A stretch of 64,000 nt of DNA from JAWOLE01 sp963815655 (GTDB lineage: Bacteria; Acidobacteriota; Thermoanaerobaculia; UBA5066; Gp7-AA6), in assembly GCA_963815655.1 (NCBI GenBank), contig CAWFHK010000001.1:620001-684000 (forward strand), given 5' to 3'. Positions within the stretch are counted from its first letter, which is position 1. Every line of letters starts with the position of its first letter. Positions 48,017-56,467 of this stretch are shown piece by piece. Made by a program: the position numbers and the translations under genes. The notes under the pieces were generated by a model. That model was given only the letters and a program-made list of their open reading frames with translations, did no database searches and was not told the DNA's origin.

Positions 48017-50554
48017 ATGGGTTTGGCGGGACTTCCGGATCCTCGCCGGTTGAAAGGCCTCTCTTCGGCGGAGGCCTCGGCGCGAATGCGGACCGAGGGG
48101 CCCAACGAGATCCCCTCCGCCCGGCGCCGGAGTCTCCTGGTTCTGGCGCGGGGCGTGCTGCTGGAGCCGATGATCCTGCTCCTCGTTTCCTGCGCCGCGA
48201 TCTACATCGCGCTCGGAGACCTTCGCGAGGCCATCGTCCTCTCCCTGTCGGTCCTCGTCGTCATCGGCATCACGCTCTTCCAGAACCGCAAGACGGAGCG
48301 GGCGCTCGAGGCCCTGCGAGACCTCTCCAGCCCCCGCGCGCTCGTCATCCGGGACGGCGAGGCCCGTCGGATCCCGGGCCGGGAGGTCGTGCGGGAAGAC
48401 CTGTTCGTGGTCGCCGAGGGAGACCGTGTTCCCGCCGATGGAATGGTCCTCTGGGCTTCCAACCTGAGCGTCGACGAGTCGCTCCTGACCGGGGAGTCCG
48501 TCCCGGTCTCGAAGCGGGCGGTCGCGCAAGAGGCGATCCAGGAGCCCGCGAAGCCGGAGGCAGGCGTGTTCTCCGGCACGCTCGTGGTCGCGGGGCAGGG
48601 TCTCGCGCGCGTGTCGGCGACGGGAGGGGACACCGAGATGGGCCGGATCGGGAAGTCTCTCGCGACGATCGAGCCGGAGGCCACGCCGCTCCAGCGCCAG
48701 ATGGGGCGGATCGTGGTGCGCCTGGCGTTGGCCGGGGCCGGGCTCTGCCTTCTCGTCGCCGTCCTCTACGGACGATCGCGCGGCAGTCTCTTCGACGGGT
48801 TGCTCGCCGGCCTGGCGCTCGCGATGGCGATCCTGCCGGAGGAGTTCCCGGTGGTGCTGACGATCTTCTTCGCTCTCGGAGCGTGGCGGCTCTCGCGCAA
48901 GCGCGTGCTGACGCGGCGGGTCGCCGCCATCGAGGCGCTCGGCTCCGCCACCGTTCTGTGCGTGGACAAGACCGGCACCCTGACGGTCAACCGGATGAGC
49001 GTGACGCGCCTCGTCGCCGGCGGGCGGAGCCTGGACGTGGCCGGGCGGAAAACGCTCCCCGAGGAGTTTCACGAGCTCGTGGAGTACTCGGTCCTGGCGA
49101 GCCGGACCTCCCCCTTCGATCCGATGGAGCTGGCGATTCGGGAGGTCGGCCTGCGGACGCTCGCCCGGACCGAGCACCTTCACGAGGATTGGGAGCTCCT
49201 TCGCGAGTACCCCCTCTCTCCCGAGAGACTCGCCGTCACCCACGCCTGGAAGGCTCGGGGGAGAGAGGAGGCCGTGATCGCGGCCAAGGGGGCGCCGGAA
49301 GCGATCGCGGATCTGTGCCACCTCGCCGCCCGGGAGACCGAGCGGCTCTTCGAGTCCGTCGAGGAGCTGGCGGGAGAAGGGCTGCGGGTTCTCGCGGTGG
49401 CCCGGGCCCGTTTTCGCGACGCGGTCCTGCCCGAGGACGTCCACGACTATCCCTTCGAGCTGATGGGACTCGTGGGTCTCGAGGATCCGCTGCGGGAGTC
49501 GGTGCCCGAGGCCATCCGCGACTGCAAGTCGGCGGGAATCCGGGTCGTCATGATCACGGGGGACTACCCGGTCACCGCCGCGAAGATCGCGCGGGAGATC
49601 GGCCTGCCGGACGATCCGGTGATGACGGGGGCGGAGCTCGAGGCGCTCGACGACGCCGCTCTCGAGGAGAGGATCTCCTCCGTCTCCGTCTTCGCTCGGG
49701 TCGTGCCCGAGCAGAAGCTCCGGCTGGTCCAGGCGCTCAAGGCCAACGGAGAGATCGTGGCGATGACGGGCGACGGCGTCAACGACGCCCCCGCGCTGAA
49801 GGCGGCGCACATCGGCATCGCCATGGGAGGGCGCGGCACCGATGTCGCGAGAGAAGCGGCGGCCCTCGTCCTTCTCGACGACGATTTCTCCTCGATCGTG
49901 GAGGCGGTCCGCCTCGGGCGGAGGATCTTCGACAACCTGAGGAAGGTGATCGCGTACCTCCTGGCCATCCACGTCGCGATCGCGGGGATGGCTCTCCTCC
50001 CGGCGCTCGCCGGCTGGCCGCTTCTGCTTCTGCCCGTCCAGATCGTCTTCCTCGAGCTGATCATCGATCCCGCCAGCTCGATCGCGTTCGAGGCGGAGCC
50101 CGCGGAGAAGGACCTCATGCTCCGGCCTCCGCGGAGCGCCGCGGAGCCGCTCCTGTCCCGTCGGATCCTGACTCTCTCCGCGCTCCAGGGGGCGGCGGTG
50201 CTCGCCGTCGCGCTCGCCCTCTTCGCCGGCATGCGCGCGCGCGGCGGGCTGGAGGGGGCCGGGCGGGCCGTGGCGTTCACAGCCCTCATCACCGGGAACC
50301 TCGGCCTGATCCTGACGAACCGGTCCTGGTCGAGGACGATTCTGGGCTCCTTCCGGGCGGGCAATGCGGCCTTGTGGCTCGTGGTGGGAGCGGCGGCCGG
50401 GACGCTCGCGCTCGTCCTCTCCGTCCCGGGCCTGCGGGAGCTCTTCCGGTTCGCCGAGTTGTCTCCGGTGGAAGCCCTCCTGGGCGCGGCGGCGGGAGCG
50501 GCGAGCATCCTCTGGTTCGAGCTCTTCAAGCTGCGCCGTCACAGGCCCGGTTGA
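48017..50554 (+). CDS. P-type cation-transporting ATPase (CtpF/P2-type)
   Basis: Protein of 845 aa. Cation ATPase N-terminal domain ('LSSAEASARMRTEGPNEIPS'), actuator TGES ('DESLLTGESVPVSK'), membrane 'LPEEFPVV' in the ion-binding helix, phosphorylation site 'DKTGTLTVN', 'KGAPEAI' in the N domain, and hinge 'MTGDGVNDAPALKAAHIGIA'. Ten TM helices expected. Most like P2 calcium/cation pumps; LPEEFP replaces the more usual PEGLP. I start at ATG 48017 because it lies at the leaderless distance; the in-frame ATG at 47981 overlaps the operator. CtpF is a DosR regulon member in mycobacteria. Confidence 0.9.
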   Translation: MGLAGLPDPRRLKGLSSAEASARMRTEGPNEIPSARRRSLLVLARGVLLEPMILLLVSCAAIYIALGDLREAIVLSLSVLVVIGITLFQNRKTERALEALRDLSSPRALVIRDGEARRIPGREVVREDLFVVAEGDRVPADGMVLWASNLSVDESLLTGESVPVSKRAVAQEAIQEPAKPEAGVFSGTLVVAGQGLARVSATGGDTEMGRIGKSLATIEPEATPLQRQMGRIVVRLALAGAGLCLLVAVLYGRSRGSLFDGLLAGLALAMAILPEEFPVVLTIFFALGAWRLSRKRVLTRRVAAIEALGSATVLCVDKTGTLTVNRMSVTRLVAGGRSLDVAGRKTLPEEFHELVEYSVLASRTSPFDPMELAIREVGLRTLARTEHLHEDWELLREYPLSPERLAVTHAWKARGREEAVIAAKGAPEAIADLCHLAARETERLFESVEELAGEGLRVLAVARARFRDAVLPEDVHDYPFELMGLVGLEDPLRESVPEAIRDCKSAGIRVVMITGDYPVTAAKIAREIGLPDDPVMTGAELEALDDAALEERISSVSVFARVVPEQKLRLVQALKANGEIVAMTGDGVNDAPALKAAHIGIAMGGRGTDVAREAAALVLLDDDFSSIVEAVRLGRRIFDNLRKVIAYLLAIHVAIAGMALLPALAGWPLLLLPVQIVFLELIIDPASSIAFEAEPAEKDLMLRPPRSAAEPLLSRRILTLSALQGAAVLAVALALFAGMRARGGLEGAGRAVAFTALITGNLGLILTNRSWSRTILGSFRAGNAALWLVVGAAAGTLALVLSVPGLRELFRFAELSPVEALLGAAAGAASILWFELFKLRRHRPG

Positions 50555-50612
50555 TGGGGCCGCCGCGGCAACGGCCTCCGGGGTCGGGACCGGAGCCCGC
50601 GGGTCGCCGGGA

Positions 50613-51056
50613 TCAGGCGCGGGCCACGACGACCGGTATGGGCGAGCGGGCGATCGCTTCCTGGACCGTGCTGCCGAGCAGGAAGCTCGCCACGCGGCCG
50701 CGCCCCCGCTCTCCGAGGACGAGCAGGTCGTAGCCGTGGCGCGCCTCGCGGCAGAGGGCCGGGCTCGCGATGCCGCTGAGCAGCAGAACCGCTTCGTCCG
50801 ACCGCGGACGCCGCAGCCGGCCGAGCCGGCGCTCGTAGTGCTCCGCGAGCGCTGCGGAGAGCCCGGCCGCCGGCCGGCGGAGCAGGTCTCCGCGATCCTC
50901 GACGACGGCCGCCCTCATATTGGACGCCGGGCGCACGTGAGCCAGGGTGACGCGGCCGCCCACCGTCGCCGCGAGGGCGCGGGCGGCGCGGAGAGCCCCG
51001 AGCGATTCGCGGGAGAAGTCCACGCCGACGAGGATCCGGATCCGGGCGCGAGCCAC
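50613..51056 (-). CDS. Universal stress protein (Usp)
   Basis: Protein of 147 aa: 'IRILVGVDFSRESLGALRAA', 'VTLAHVRPASN', 'GYDLLVLGERGRGRVASFLL' and 'SPIPVVVARA'. The ATP-binding motif is largely kept (GERGRGRVASFLLGST). GTG start, 6 nt after a -10-like TAGGAT (51068-51063), again without SD: leaderless layout. A degenerate operator half may lie at 51092-51107. Confidence 0.88.
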   Translation of the reverse strand: MARARIRILVGVDFSRESLGALRAARALAATVGGRVTLAHVRPASNMRAAVVEDRGDLLRRPAAGLSAALAEHYERRLGRLRRPRSDEAVLLLSGIASPALCREARHGYDLLVLGERGRGRVASFLLGSTVQEAIARSPIPVVVARA

Positions 51057-51114
51057 GCGCCGATCCTATCGCTTGCCGCGGGCGAAGGGGAGGACCCGAC
51101 GGCGTTGCGAGGAA

Positions 51115-51130
51115 TGATGTGGCCGAATCA
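51115..51130 (+). promoter_or_regulatory. 16-bp operator upstream of triple-BON gene 2
   Basis: TGATGTGGCCGAATCA; -10-like CATCAT at 51153-51158 (offset 38). Confidence 0.6.
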
Positions 51131-51228
51131 TGCGGACGACCCCGTTTGCTCTCATCATGGAGTCGGGAAGTGTCGCCGCTCCCGGCCGGTTGGTGGCGGC
51201 GCGGGCTGCGACGGAGAGGAGGATGTTC

Positions 51229-51906
51229 ATGCTTGTTGCAGCGGCCAGGTCCGACGGAGAGATCCGGCAGGAAGTCCTTCGCGAGATCCAGTGGGACTCG
51301 CGGATGGACCGCGTGGAGATCGGCGTCGAGGTGAACAACGGCGTCGTGACGTTGACCGGGACGGTGGACGTGGATCGCGAGAGGCTCGCCGCCCGGGAGG
51401 CGGCATCTCGCGTGATCGGCGTTGTCGACGTGACCGACGAGATCGAGGTTCCGTCGCCGGAAGGCTTGAAGCGGACTGACGACGACATCGCGCGGACCGT
51501 CCGCCTGACACTCGAATGGGATCCGTTCCTGCCCGACCGGAATATCCGCTCGGCGGTCTCCGAGGGGTGGGTCACGCTCGCGGGGGAGGTTGCGACGCCT
51601 CGGGAGAAGGAGGACGCGGAGCGTGTCGTGCGGGTCCTGGCGGGCGTCCAGGGCGTTCACAACCATCTCACGGTCGCGGCGACCCGGGTCGATCCGCTGT
51701 TTCTCCGCCAGTCCATCGAAGACGCGCTCGAGCTGCAGGCGGAGCGGGAGGCGGAGAGGATCAGCGTCAACGTGGAGGGAGACACCGTCACGCTCGAAGG
51801 GAAAGTTCGAACGTGGCCGGAGAAGAACTCGGTCCTGGGCACCGTCAGCCACGCTCCCGGAGTTCACGAGGTGAAGGACCGTCTGTCTGTCGATCCCTGG
51901 TCCTGA
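51229..51906 (+). CDS. Triple BON-domain protein 2
   Basis: Protein of 225 aa, paralogue of the protein at 44331 with the same length. Three BON domains ('VNNGVVTLTGTVDVDRERLA', 'VSEGWVTLAGEVATPREKED', 'VEGDTVTLEGKVRTWPEKNS'). ATG 51229 is chosen because GAGAGGAGG lies at good distance and the start aligns with the paralogue; ATG 51223 is alternative. Followed 35 bp later by a CBS-pair gene, probably co-transcribed. Confidence 0.88.
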   Translation: MLVAAARSDGEIRQEVLREIQWDSRMDRVEIGVEVNNGVVTLTGTVDVDRERLAAREAASRVIGVVDVTDEIEVPSPEGLKRTDDDIARTVRLTLEWDPFLPDRNIRSAVSEGWVTLAGEVATPREKEDAERVVRVLAGVQGVHNHLTVAATRVDPLFLRQSIEDALELQAEREAERISVNVEGDTVTLEGKVRTWPEKNSVLGTVSHAPGVHEVKDRLSVDPWS

Positions 51907-51941
51907 CCCGGGTGGGGACGGCGGAGCCGCGGGAGGCTCCA

Positions 51942-52568
51942 ATGACGACTGGAAGGAGCATCAATGATCCGGGCCGCTCTCTTGGCGCAGGCCAGGAGGC
52001 GGCCGGGGAGAGGCTATCCTTCGAGCCGGGGCAGGAGCGCCAGGCCGTCGAGAGGCTCGCGTCCTCTTCGGACAGGCACCCCGCCCAGAGCGTGCGCGAC
52101 ATCATGACGCGCAGCGTCCGGTCCTGCCGTCCGGAAGACACCATGGCCGCGGCGGCGATCGCGATGTTCGAGGCGGACTGCCGCTTCCTTCCCGTCCTGG
52201 ACGACGACGGCCGCCCGGTCGGCGTCGTGACGGACGGCGACATCTGCCTGCTCGGCTCCACCAGTCACCGCCTGTTGAGAGACATGTTCGTGCGCGACGC
52301 GATGAGCGGCCCGCCGGCCACGTGCCGGACCGGGGATGAGGTCCTCGACGCGCTGAGGCTCATGCGGGCGCGACGCGTCCGGCACCTCCCTGTCGTCGGC
52401 GAGCGGGGTCAGCTCGTTGGGGTCGTCTCGCTGACGGACGTCGTCCTGTGCGCCGAGGAGGAGAGCTCTCCTTCTCTCCGGCAGGAAGTGGCCAGGGCCC
52501 TGCGGGAGATCTGCCAGAAGCAGAGCGGCCAGCGGGTCATCGTCCACAACCCGTTCGTCGAGGACTGA
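51942..52568 (+). CDS. CBS-domain pair protein
   Basis: Protein of 208 aa. A ~50-residue charged N-terminus precedes two CBS domains ('VRDIMTRSVRSCRPEDTMAA' to 'VGVVTDGDICLLG', 'VRDAMSGPPATCRTGDEVLD' to 'LVGVVSLTDVVLCA'), and a C-terminal helical tail ('LRQEVARALREICQKQSGQ') is extra. GGGAGG precedes ATG. In operon with BON protein 2. Confidence 0.88.
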   Translation: MTTGRSINDPGRSLGAGQEAAGERLSFEPGQERQAVERLASSSDRHPAQSVRDIMTRSVRSCRPEDTMAAAAIAMFEADCRFLPVLDDDGRPVGVVTDGDICLLGSTSHRLLRDMFVRDAMSGPPATCRTGDEVLDALRLMRARRVRHLPVVGERGQLVGVVSLTDVVLCAEEESSPSLRQEVARALREICQKQSGQRVIVHNPFVED

Positions 52569-52589
52569 CGGAGGAAACGGAGCTCCGAA

Positions 52590-52802
52590 GTGAACGGCGG
52601 GTTCTCGATCGGGACGGCGCGGCGCGGGAACCCGGGTGCAACGCGAGAGCGGCGGGGCCGGGCGATCCCGCTCCCCGCGAACGAGCGCTCCCTCGCCGTC
52701 GTGTACCTCGCCGCGGCGGGAGATCCGGGGCAGTGCCTGTTCCGGCGCCGGGACGGTCCTTACTGCGCCCGGCACCAGCGGGAGCGTATCGCCGCCTCCT
52801 GA
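52590..52802 (+). CDS. Small hypothetical protein (70 aa)
   Basis: A 70-codon frame starting at GTG 52590 (GGAG about 9 nt before). It is Arg-rich with a 'GQCLFRRRDGPYCARHQRER' segment (two Cys and a His). I do not recognise it. It follows the CBS-pair gene by 21 bp and ends 16 bp before the convergent pfkB end. Good third-position GC, but short length keeps it doubtful. Confidence 0.45.
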   Translation: MNGGFSIGTARRGNPGATRERRGRAIPLPANERSLAVVYLAAAGDPGQCLFRRRDGPYCARHQRERIAAS

Positions 52803-52818
52803 AGGGAGAGCGGGCGGT

Positions 52819-53757
52819 TCAGACCGCCGCCGGGCCCATCTGCTCGAAAAGCCGTTCGGCGTCTTCCCTCCGGCAGAGCTGGGTCCCCGGGTTCATCACG
52901 GCCGCCGCTCCGGCCGCGACGCCGAAGCGGACTGCCTCCGGCAGCGGCCTGCCGCGAGCCAGGGCGAGGATAATCCCGGCGACCATCGAGTCCCCCGCAC
53001 CCACACTGCTCGCGACCGGCACGGCGGGCGCCCCCAGACGCTCTTCCTGAGCCGCCGTGACCCAGAGAACGCCCCCCTCTCCCAGCGAGAGGACCACCGC
53101 TTTGCAGCGCCCCTTCGCGATGAGACGGCGGGCCGCGTGGGCAAGCTCGGTCTCGGTCGAGGCGCCGCCGCCGATCAGGTGCCGGAACTCACGGAGGCTC
53201 GGCTTGACGAGGAAGACGCCTTCCTCGACGGCGAGCCGGAGCGGCTCTCCCGAGGTGTCCAGCACGAGGCGGATCTCGAGCGCCCGGGCGCGCGCGGCGA
53301 GGCGGGCGTAGAAATCCACCGGAACACCGGGCGGCAGGCTCCCGCTCGCGACGAGGAATCCGGGACCGGGACGGACGGCCTCCAGGGCATCGAGACAGGA
53401 GCGCCATTCGCCCTCGGTCAGCGAAGGGCCGGGGAACACGAACCGGTACTGGCGTCCGGTCGCGTCCTCGCGCACGTTGACGTTGCGCCGCGTCCAGCCG
53501 CCGATCGGGATCCGCCGCTGCGGCACCCCTTCGCCGTCGAGCAGCCGCTCGAGCAGATCTCCCGACGGCCCTCCGGCCGCGTAGACCGCCAGCGCCTCGC
53601 CTCCCAGACGCACGACGGCCCGCGCCACGTTGATGCCGCCGCCTCCCGGCTCCTGCAGGGGCGTCCGGCACCGCAGCTTCGCGTCCGAGAAGACGTACTC
53701 GACGGAGCTGTTCTCGTCGAGCGCCGGGTTCATGGTCATCGTCACGATGGGAGGCAT
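52819..53757 (-). CDS. pfkB: 6-phosphofructokinase, PfkB type
   Basis: Protein of 312 aa of the ribokinase/PfkB family, close to E. coli Pfk-2: 'AKLRCRTPLQEPGGGGINVA', 'RQYRFVFPGPSLTEGEW', 'LVASGSLPPGVPVDFYARL', 'LVKPSLREF' and catalytic 'SSVGAGDSMVAGIILALARG' (Asp of GAGD as base). Uses ATP to phosphorylate fructose-6-phosphate. Last gene of the Usp-PRT-DUF5335-pfkB operon. The DosR regulon of mycobacteria also has a pfkB next to Usp genes. Confidence 0.92.
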   Translation of the reverse strand: MPPIVTMTMNPALDENSSVEYVFSDAKLRCRTPLQEPGGGGINVARAVVRLGGEALAVYAAGGPSGDLLERLLDGEGVPQRRIPIGGWTRRNVNVREDATGRQYRFVFPGPSLTEGEWRSCLDALEAVRPGPGFLVASGSLPPGVPVDFYARLAARARALEIRLVLDTSGEPLRLAVEEGVFLVKPSLREFRHLIGGGASTETELAHAARRLIAKGRCKAVVLSLGEGGVLWVTAAQEERLGAPAVPVASSVGAGDSMVAGIILALARGRPLPEAVRFGVAAGAAAVMNPGTQLCRREDAERLFEQMGPAAV

Positions 53758-53815
53758 TTCAGGAGTCCAGTCCAAAGTCCAGGTCCAGGCGTGCAACGCG
53801 CGGATTCCGGGAAGG

Positions 53816-54190
53816 CTACGGCTGGAGAAGGCCGTCCACTTCCCGGGGGAGAGGAGCGGAGCGGAACTCGAGGATGGTCTTCGTCCCGTCCTCCGACTCG
53901 ATCTCGACCGCTTCTTCGGCGCCCTCGGCGGAAAGCTCGACCCACACCTGTCGCGGGTCCTCCACCTCGTGCTCGACGTGCCGTTGCGCGGAGCGGCCCA
54001 CGTGGATCGCGATCGGGCCGTGCCCGGCGGGATCGGCGATGATCCCCTCGAGAGGGAGGTCGCTCGATTCCACCTGCGACCCGAGCCCGGGGCTCAGGAT
54101 CCGCACGGTGACCAGCCAATCCGCGTGGCGCCGGGAGAAATCCCGGAAGAACCGGGGCCACTCCGTTCGCGAGACCAGACGGTTGCGCAT
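53816..54190 (-). CDS. DUF5335-like protein
   Basis: Protein of 124 aa: 'WPRFFRDFSRRHADWLVTVR', 'SSDLPLEGIIADPAGHGPIA', 'HVEHEVEDPRQVWVEL', 'EDGTKTILEFRS'. This matches what I recall of the DUF5335 family, small all-beta cytoplasmic proteins of unknown function that occur near Usp genes. GGAGAAG precedes ATG; 12 bp from the phosphoribosyltransferase-like gene. Not an Hsp20, although its position recalls hspX in DosR loci. Confidence 0.65.
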   Translation of the reverse strand: MRNRLVSRTEWPRFFRDFSRRHADWLVTVRILSPGLGSQVESSDLPLEGIIADPAGHGPIAIHVGRSAQRHVEHEVEDPRQVWVELSAEGAEEAVEIESEDGTKTILEFRSAPLPREVDGLLQP

Positions 54191-54202
54191 GACTTCTCCT
54201 TG

Positions 54203-54859
54203 TCAGGAGGCTCCCCGCGCCGCGGTCGCGGGAGCCAGGAGGTCGCGAACCTTTTCGTCGCTGATCTGCTCGAAGTCCTCGTAGAACATGCCGACGGCGA
54301 GGAAGGGCTCCGGCGTCGCCAGGCAAACGACGTCGTCCGCGGCGCGCTCGAGGGAGAGGACGGCCGAGCGCGGCGCGACGGGGACCGCGACGACGACGCG
54401 GGACGGCGAGAGCGGCTCCAGGGCCGCCAGCGCGGCCCGCATCGAGGATCCGGTGGCGAGCCCGTCATCGACCAGGATGACGGTCCGGCCCTTCAAGTCG
54501 AGCTGCGGGAGGCCCGCGCGGTAAGCGGCCTCGCGCCGGGCAAGCTCGCGCCGCTCCTGCGCGATGACCCGGGCGACCTCCTCCTCGGACACCCGGTAGA
54601 CCCGTACCATCTCGGAGTCGAGGACCCCCGATCCGCCGGAGGCGATCGCTCCCATGGCAAGCTCCTCGTGGCCGGGAAGGCCGAGCTTGCGCACGAGGAA
54701 GACGTCGAGCGGCGCTTTCAGGGCCTGCGCGATCTCGGAGGCGACCGGCACCCCGCCCCGGGGAAGGGCGAGGACGATGACGTCGGCCCGGCCGGCGTAG
54801 AAGTTCAGCCGCCGCGCCAGCGCCCGCCCGGCTTCGCGGCGGTCGCGGAACGGGATCAC
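54203..54859 (-). CDS. Phosphoribosyltransferase-like protein
   Basis: Protein of 218 aa with a type I PRTase fold: 'FRDRREAGRALARRLNFYAG', 'VIVLALPRGGVPVASEIAQA', PRPP loop 'VILVDDGLATGSSMRAALAA' and 'FYEDFEQISDEKVRDLL'. This is the stand-alone form of the PRTase-like domain found in Rv2030c/Rv0571c of the DosR regulon. Substrate unknown. GTG start overlaps the Usp stop (GTGA). Confidence 0.87.
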   Translation of the reverse strand: MIPFRDRREAGRALARRLNFYAGRADVIVLALPRGGVPVASEIAQALKAPLDVFLVRKLGLPGHEELAMGAIASGGSGVLDSEMVRVYRVSEEEVARVIAQERRELARREAAYRAGLPQLDLKGRTVILVDDGLATGSSMRAALAALEPLSPSRVVVAVPVAPRSAVLSLERAADDVVCLATPEPFLAVGMFYEDFEQISDEKVRDLLAPATAARGAS

Positions 54860-55797
54860 CGTCTGCCTCTCGAAGGAGCGCGCACGAGGAGGACCGGGCG
54901 GCGGGAGAGATCGAGGACGCGCTGCGCGACGCTGCCGAGGACGAGGTCGTTGACCGCGCTCCTGCCCGCGTTGCCGAGCACGATGAGGTCCGACGCCTGG
55001 AGAGCGGCCTCCCGGACGATGGACCGGGCCGCGGGCGCGGGCCGGCGCGGGGTCCGATGGACGAACCGGACGCGCTTTCCGAGACCGCGCGTGAGGCGCG
55101 CCGCCGCGCGAAGGACCCTGTCTCCGGCCTCCCGCTCCGCGCTGCCGAGGTCGGGCAGGATTCCGAGCGCCCGGACGAACGCCGTCCCCGTGAGCGCGAG
55201 GTCGGCCGCGAGCGTCGAGACGGTCAGGACGACGAGCCGAGCGCGCGGGATCTCCGCGGCCAGGCGCGCCGCGAAACGGACCGCCGCCCGGGAGGGCTTC
55301 GAGCCGTCCGTCGCGGCAAGGATGCGCAGCGGGCTCCGGCCGGACGCCGCGCCGGCGCGGACGACCGCGACGGGGAGCCGGGAGACGTGCACGAGGCGGT
55401 GCGTGATACTGCCGAGAGTGTAGCGGAGGAGCTCCTTCGCTCCGCCGCTGCCGACGACCACGAGGTCGGCCCGCTCGCGGGCACCGGCCCGGGCGATTGT
55501 CTCGGCCACGGGCTCGGGCTGATTCGAACCGACGTACGCGGTGCGGACCCGCGCCCCCAGCCGCTCCGCGCCGCGGCGGCCCCGGTCGAGGACCCTCTCG
55601 CACCAGACGCGCTCCCGCTCTTCGAACGAAGATTTCAGGCTGCCCGAACGGAAACCCGCCAGCCACCGCCGCGAGGGCAGTCTGCCGACGGTGATCAGGG
55701 TGAGGCTTCCCCTCCTCGATTTCGCGGCCAGCGTCGCGGCGAAACGGACAGCGGCCCCGGATGTCCTGGACCCGTCCGTCGCGGCCAGGATCCTCAC
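54856..55797 (-). CDS. Tandem-domain universal stress protein
   Basis: Protein of 313 aa with two Usp domains (~1-150 and ~157-305), each starting 'RILAATDGS' and ending in a 'RLPVAVVRAG'/'RRPVLLVRAP' strand, with 'VVVGSGGAKELLRYTLGSI' and 'VLGNAGRSAVNDLVLGSVAQ' as ATP loops. Double-domain Usp proteins also occur in DosR loci. GTG start without SD, 51 nt from the operator start: leaderless. Heads the Usp-PRT-DUF5335-pfkB operon. Confidence 0.92.
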   Translation of the reverse strand: MRILAATDGSRTSGAAVRFAATLAAKSRRGSLTLITVGRLPSRRWLAGFRSGSLKSSFEERERVWCERVLDRGRRGAERLGARVRTAYVGSNQPEPVAETIARAGARERADLVVVGSGGAKELLRYTLGSITHRLVHVSRLPVAVVRAGAASGRSPLRILAATDGSKPSRAAVRFAARLAAEIPRARLVVLTVSTLAADLALTGTAFVRALGILPDLGSAEREAGDRVLRAAARLTRGLGKRVRFVHRTPRRPAPAARSIVREAALQASDLIVLGNAGRSAVNDLVLGSVAQRVLDLSRRPVLLVRAPSRGRR

Positions 55798-55832
55798 GAG
55801 CCGAGCCTATGTGAGGGAACACCTGGCCGACA

Positions 55833-55848
55833 AGATCCGTTCGCACCA
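55833..55848 (-). promoter_or_regulatory. 16-bp operator for the tandem-Usp operon
   Basis: Minus-strand TGGTGCGAACGGATCT; -10-like TAGGCT at 55809-55804 (same hexamer as feoB); GTG 51 nt from operator start. Confidence 0.65.
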
Positions 55849-55936
55849 GTCGAGGCTTCGGGTGATCGGGACGCGCTTGCGGGCTATCATCGCTGAGGCC
55901 GCCTCGCAGCGCGCCCGAACGAAAGGAGAGCCGACG

Positions 55937-56449
55937 ATCGGAATTTTCGGCCGGATCCTCGCCGCCACGGACTTCTCTCCGGCCTCCGCTCCCGCGATGG
56001 CGCAGGCCGTGAAGCTCGCCCGGGCGTCCGGCGCGGAGCTCCTTCTCCTGAACGTCTACGAGCCCCCGGGCGCCGCCTCCTTCGGGAGCTACGTCGCTTC
56101 TCCCGGCCTCTACGACGAGATCGAGAAGGCCCTGCGGTCCGGCGCGGAGAAGAGCCTCGCTCCGCTCGTGGAATCCGCCCGCAAGCAGGGGGTCCAGGTC
56201 AACGCCCGGGTTGTGCGCGGTTTTCCCCCCTCCGGGATCGTCGAGACGGCGGCAGCAACTCGCGCCGACTTGATCGTCATCGGCACTCATGGCCGCAGCG
56301 GGTTCTTCCGGTTCTTCCTGGGCAGCGTGGCGCAGAAGGTCATCGCGTCGGCGCCTTGCCCCGTGATGACGGTCCGTCCCGCGCCCGAGAAGAAGCGGTC
56401 ACCGGCGGCGGGAAAGACCGCTCGCCGCAAGCCGGCCGGCCGCGGTTGA
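55937..56449 (+). CDS. Universal stress protein (Usp) with probable ATC start
   Basis: A clear Usp domain ('FGRILAATDFSPASAPAMAQ', 'LLLLNVYEPPG', 'VIGTHGRSGFFRFFLGSVAQ', 'CPVMTVRPAP') with a basic tail. No ATG or GTG lies near the expected start. AAAGGAGAG stands 8-9 nt before an in-frame ATC at 55937, so ATC may be the start (170 aa). Alternatives are an in-frame GTG at 55862 (195 aa) or a base-call error. A good -10 (TATCAT, 55885-55890) favours the downstream start. Confidence 0.8.
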   Translation: MGIFGRILAATDFSPASAPAMAQAVKLARASGAELLLLNVYEPPGAASFGSYVASPGLYDEIEKALRSGAEKSLAPLVESARKQGVQVNARVVRGFPPSGIVETAAATRADLIVIGTHGRSGFFRFFLGSVAQKVIASAPCPVMTVRPAPEKKRSPAAGKTARRKPAGRG

Positions 56450-56467
56450 ACGCCCGGCGATCCCCGT

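Noticed and set aside
51092..51107. Operator for the Usp at 51056
   Set aside because: Minus-strand CAACGCCGTCGGGTCC matches only the core; arms are lost, so I note it as degenerate and do not count it.
53816..54190. Hsp20/alpha-crystallin gene (expected by analogy to hspX)
   Set aside because: The protein lacks the A-x-x-x-G-V-L alpha-crystallin motif and fits DUF5335 better.
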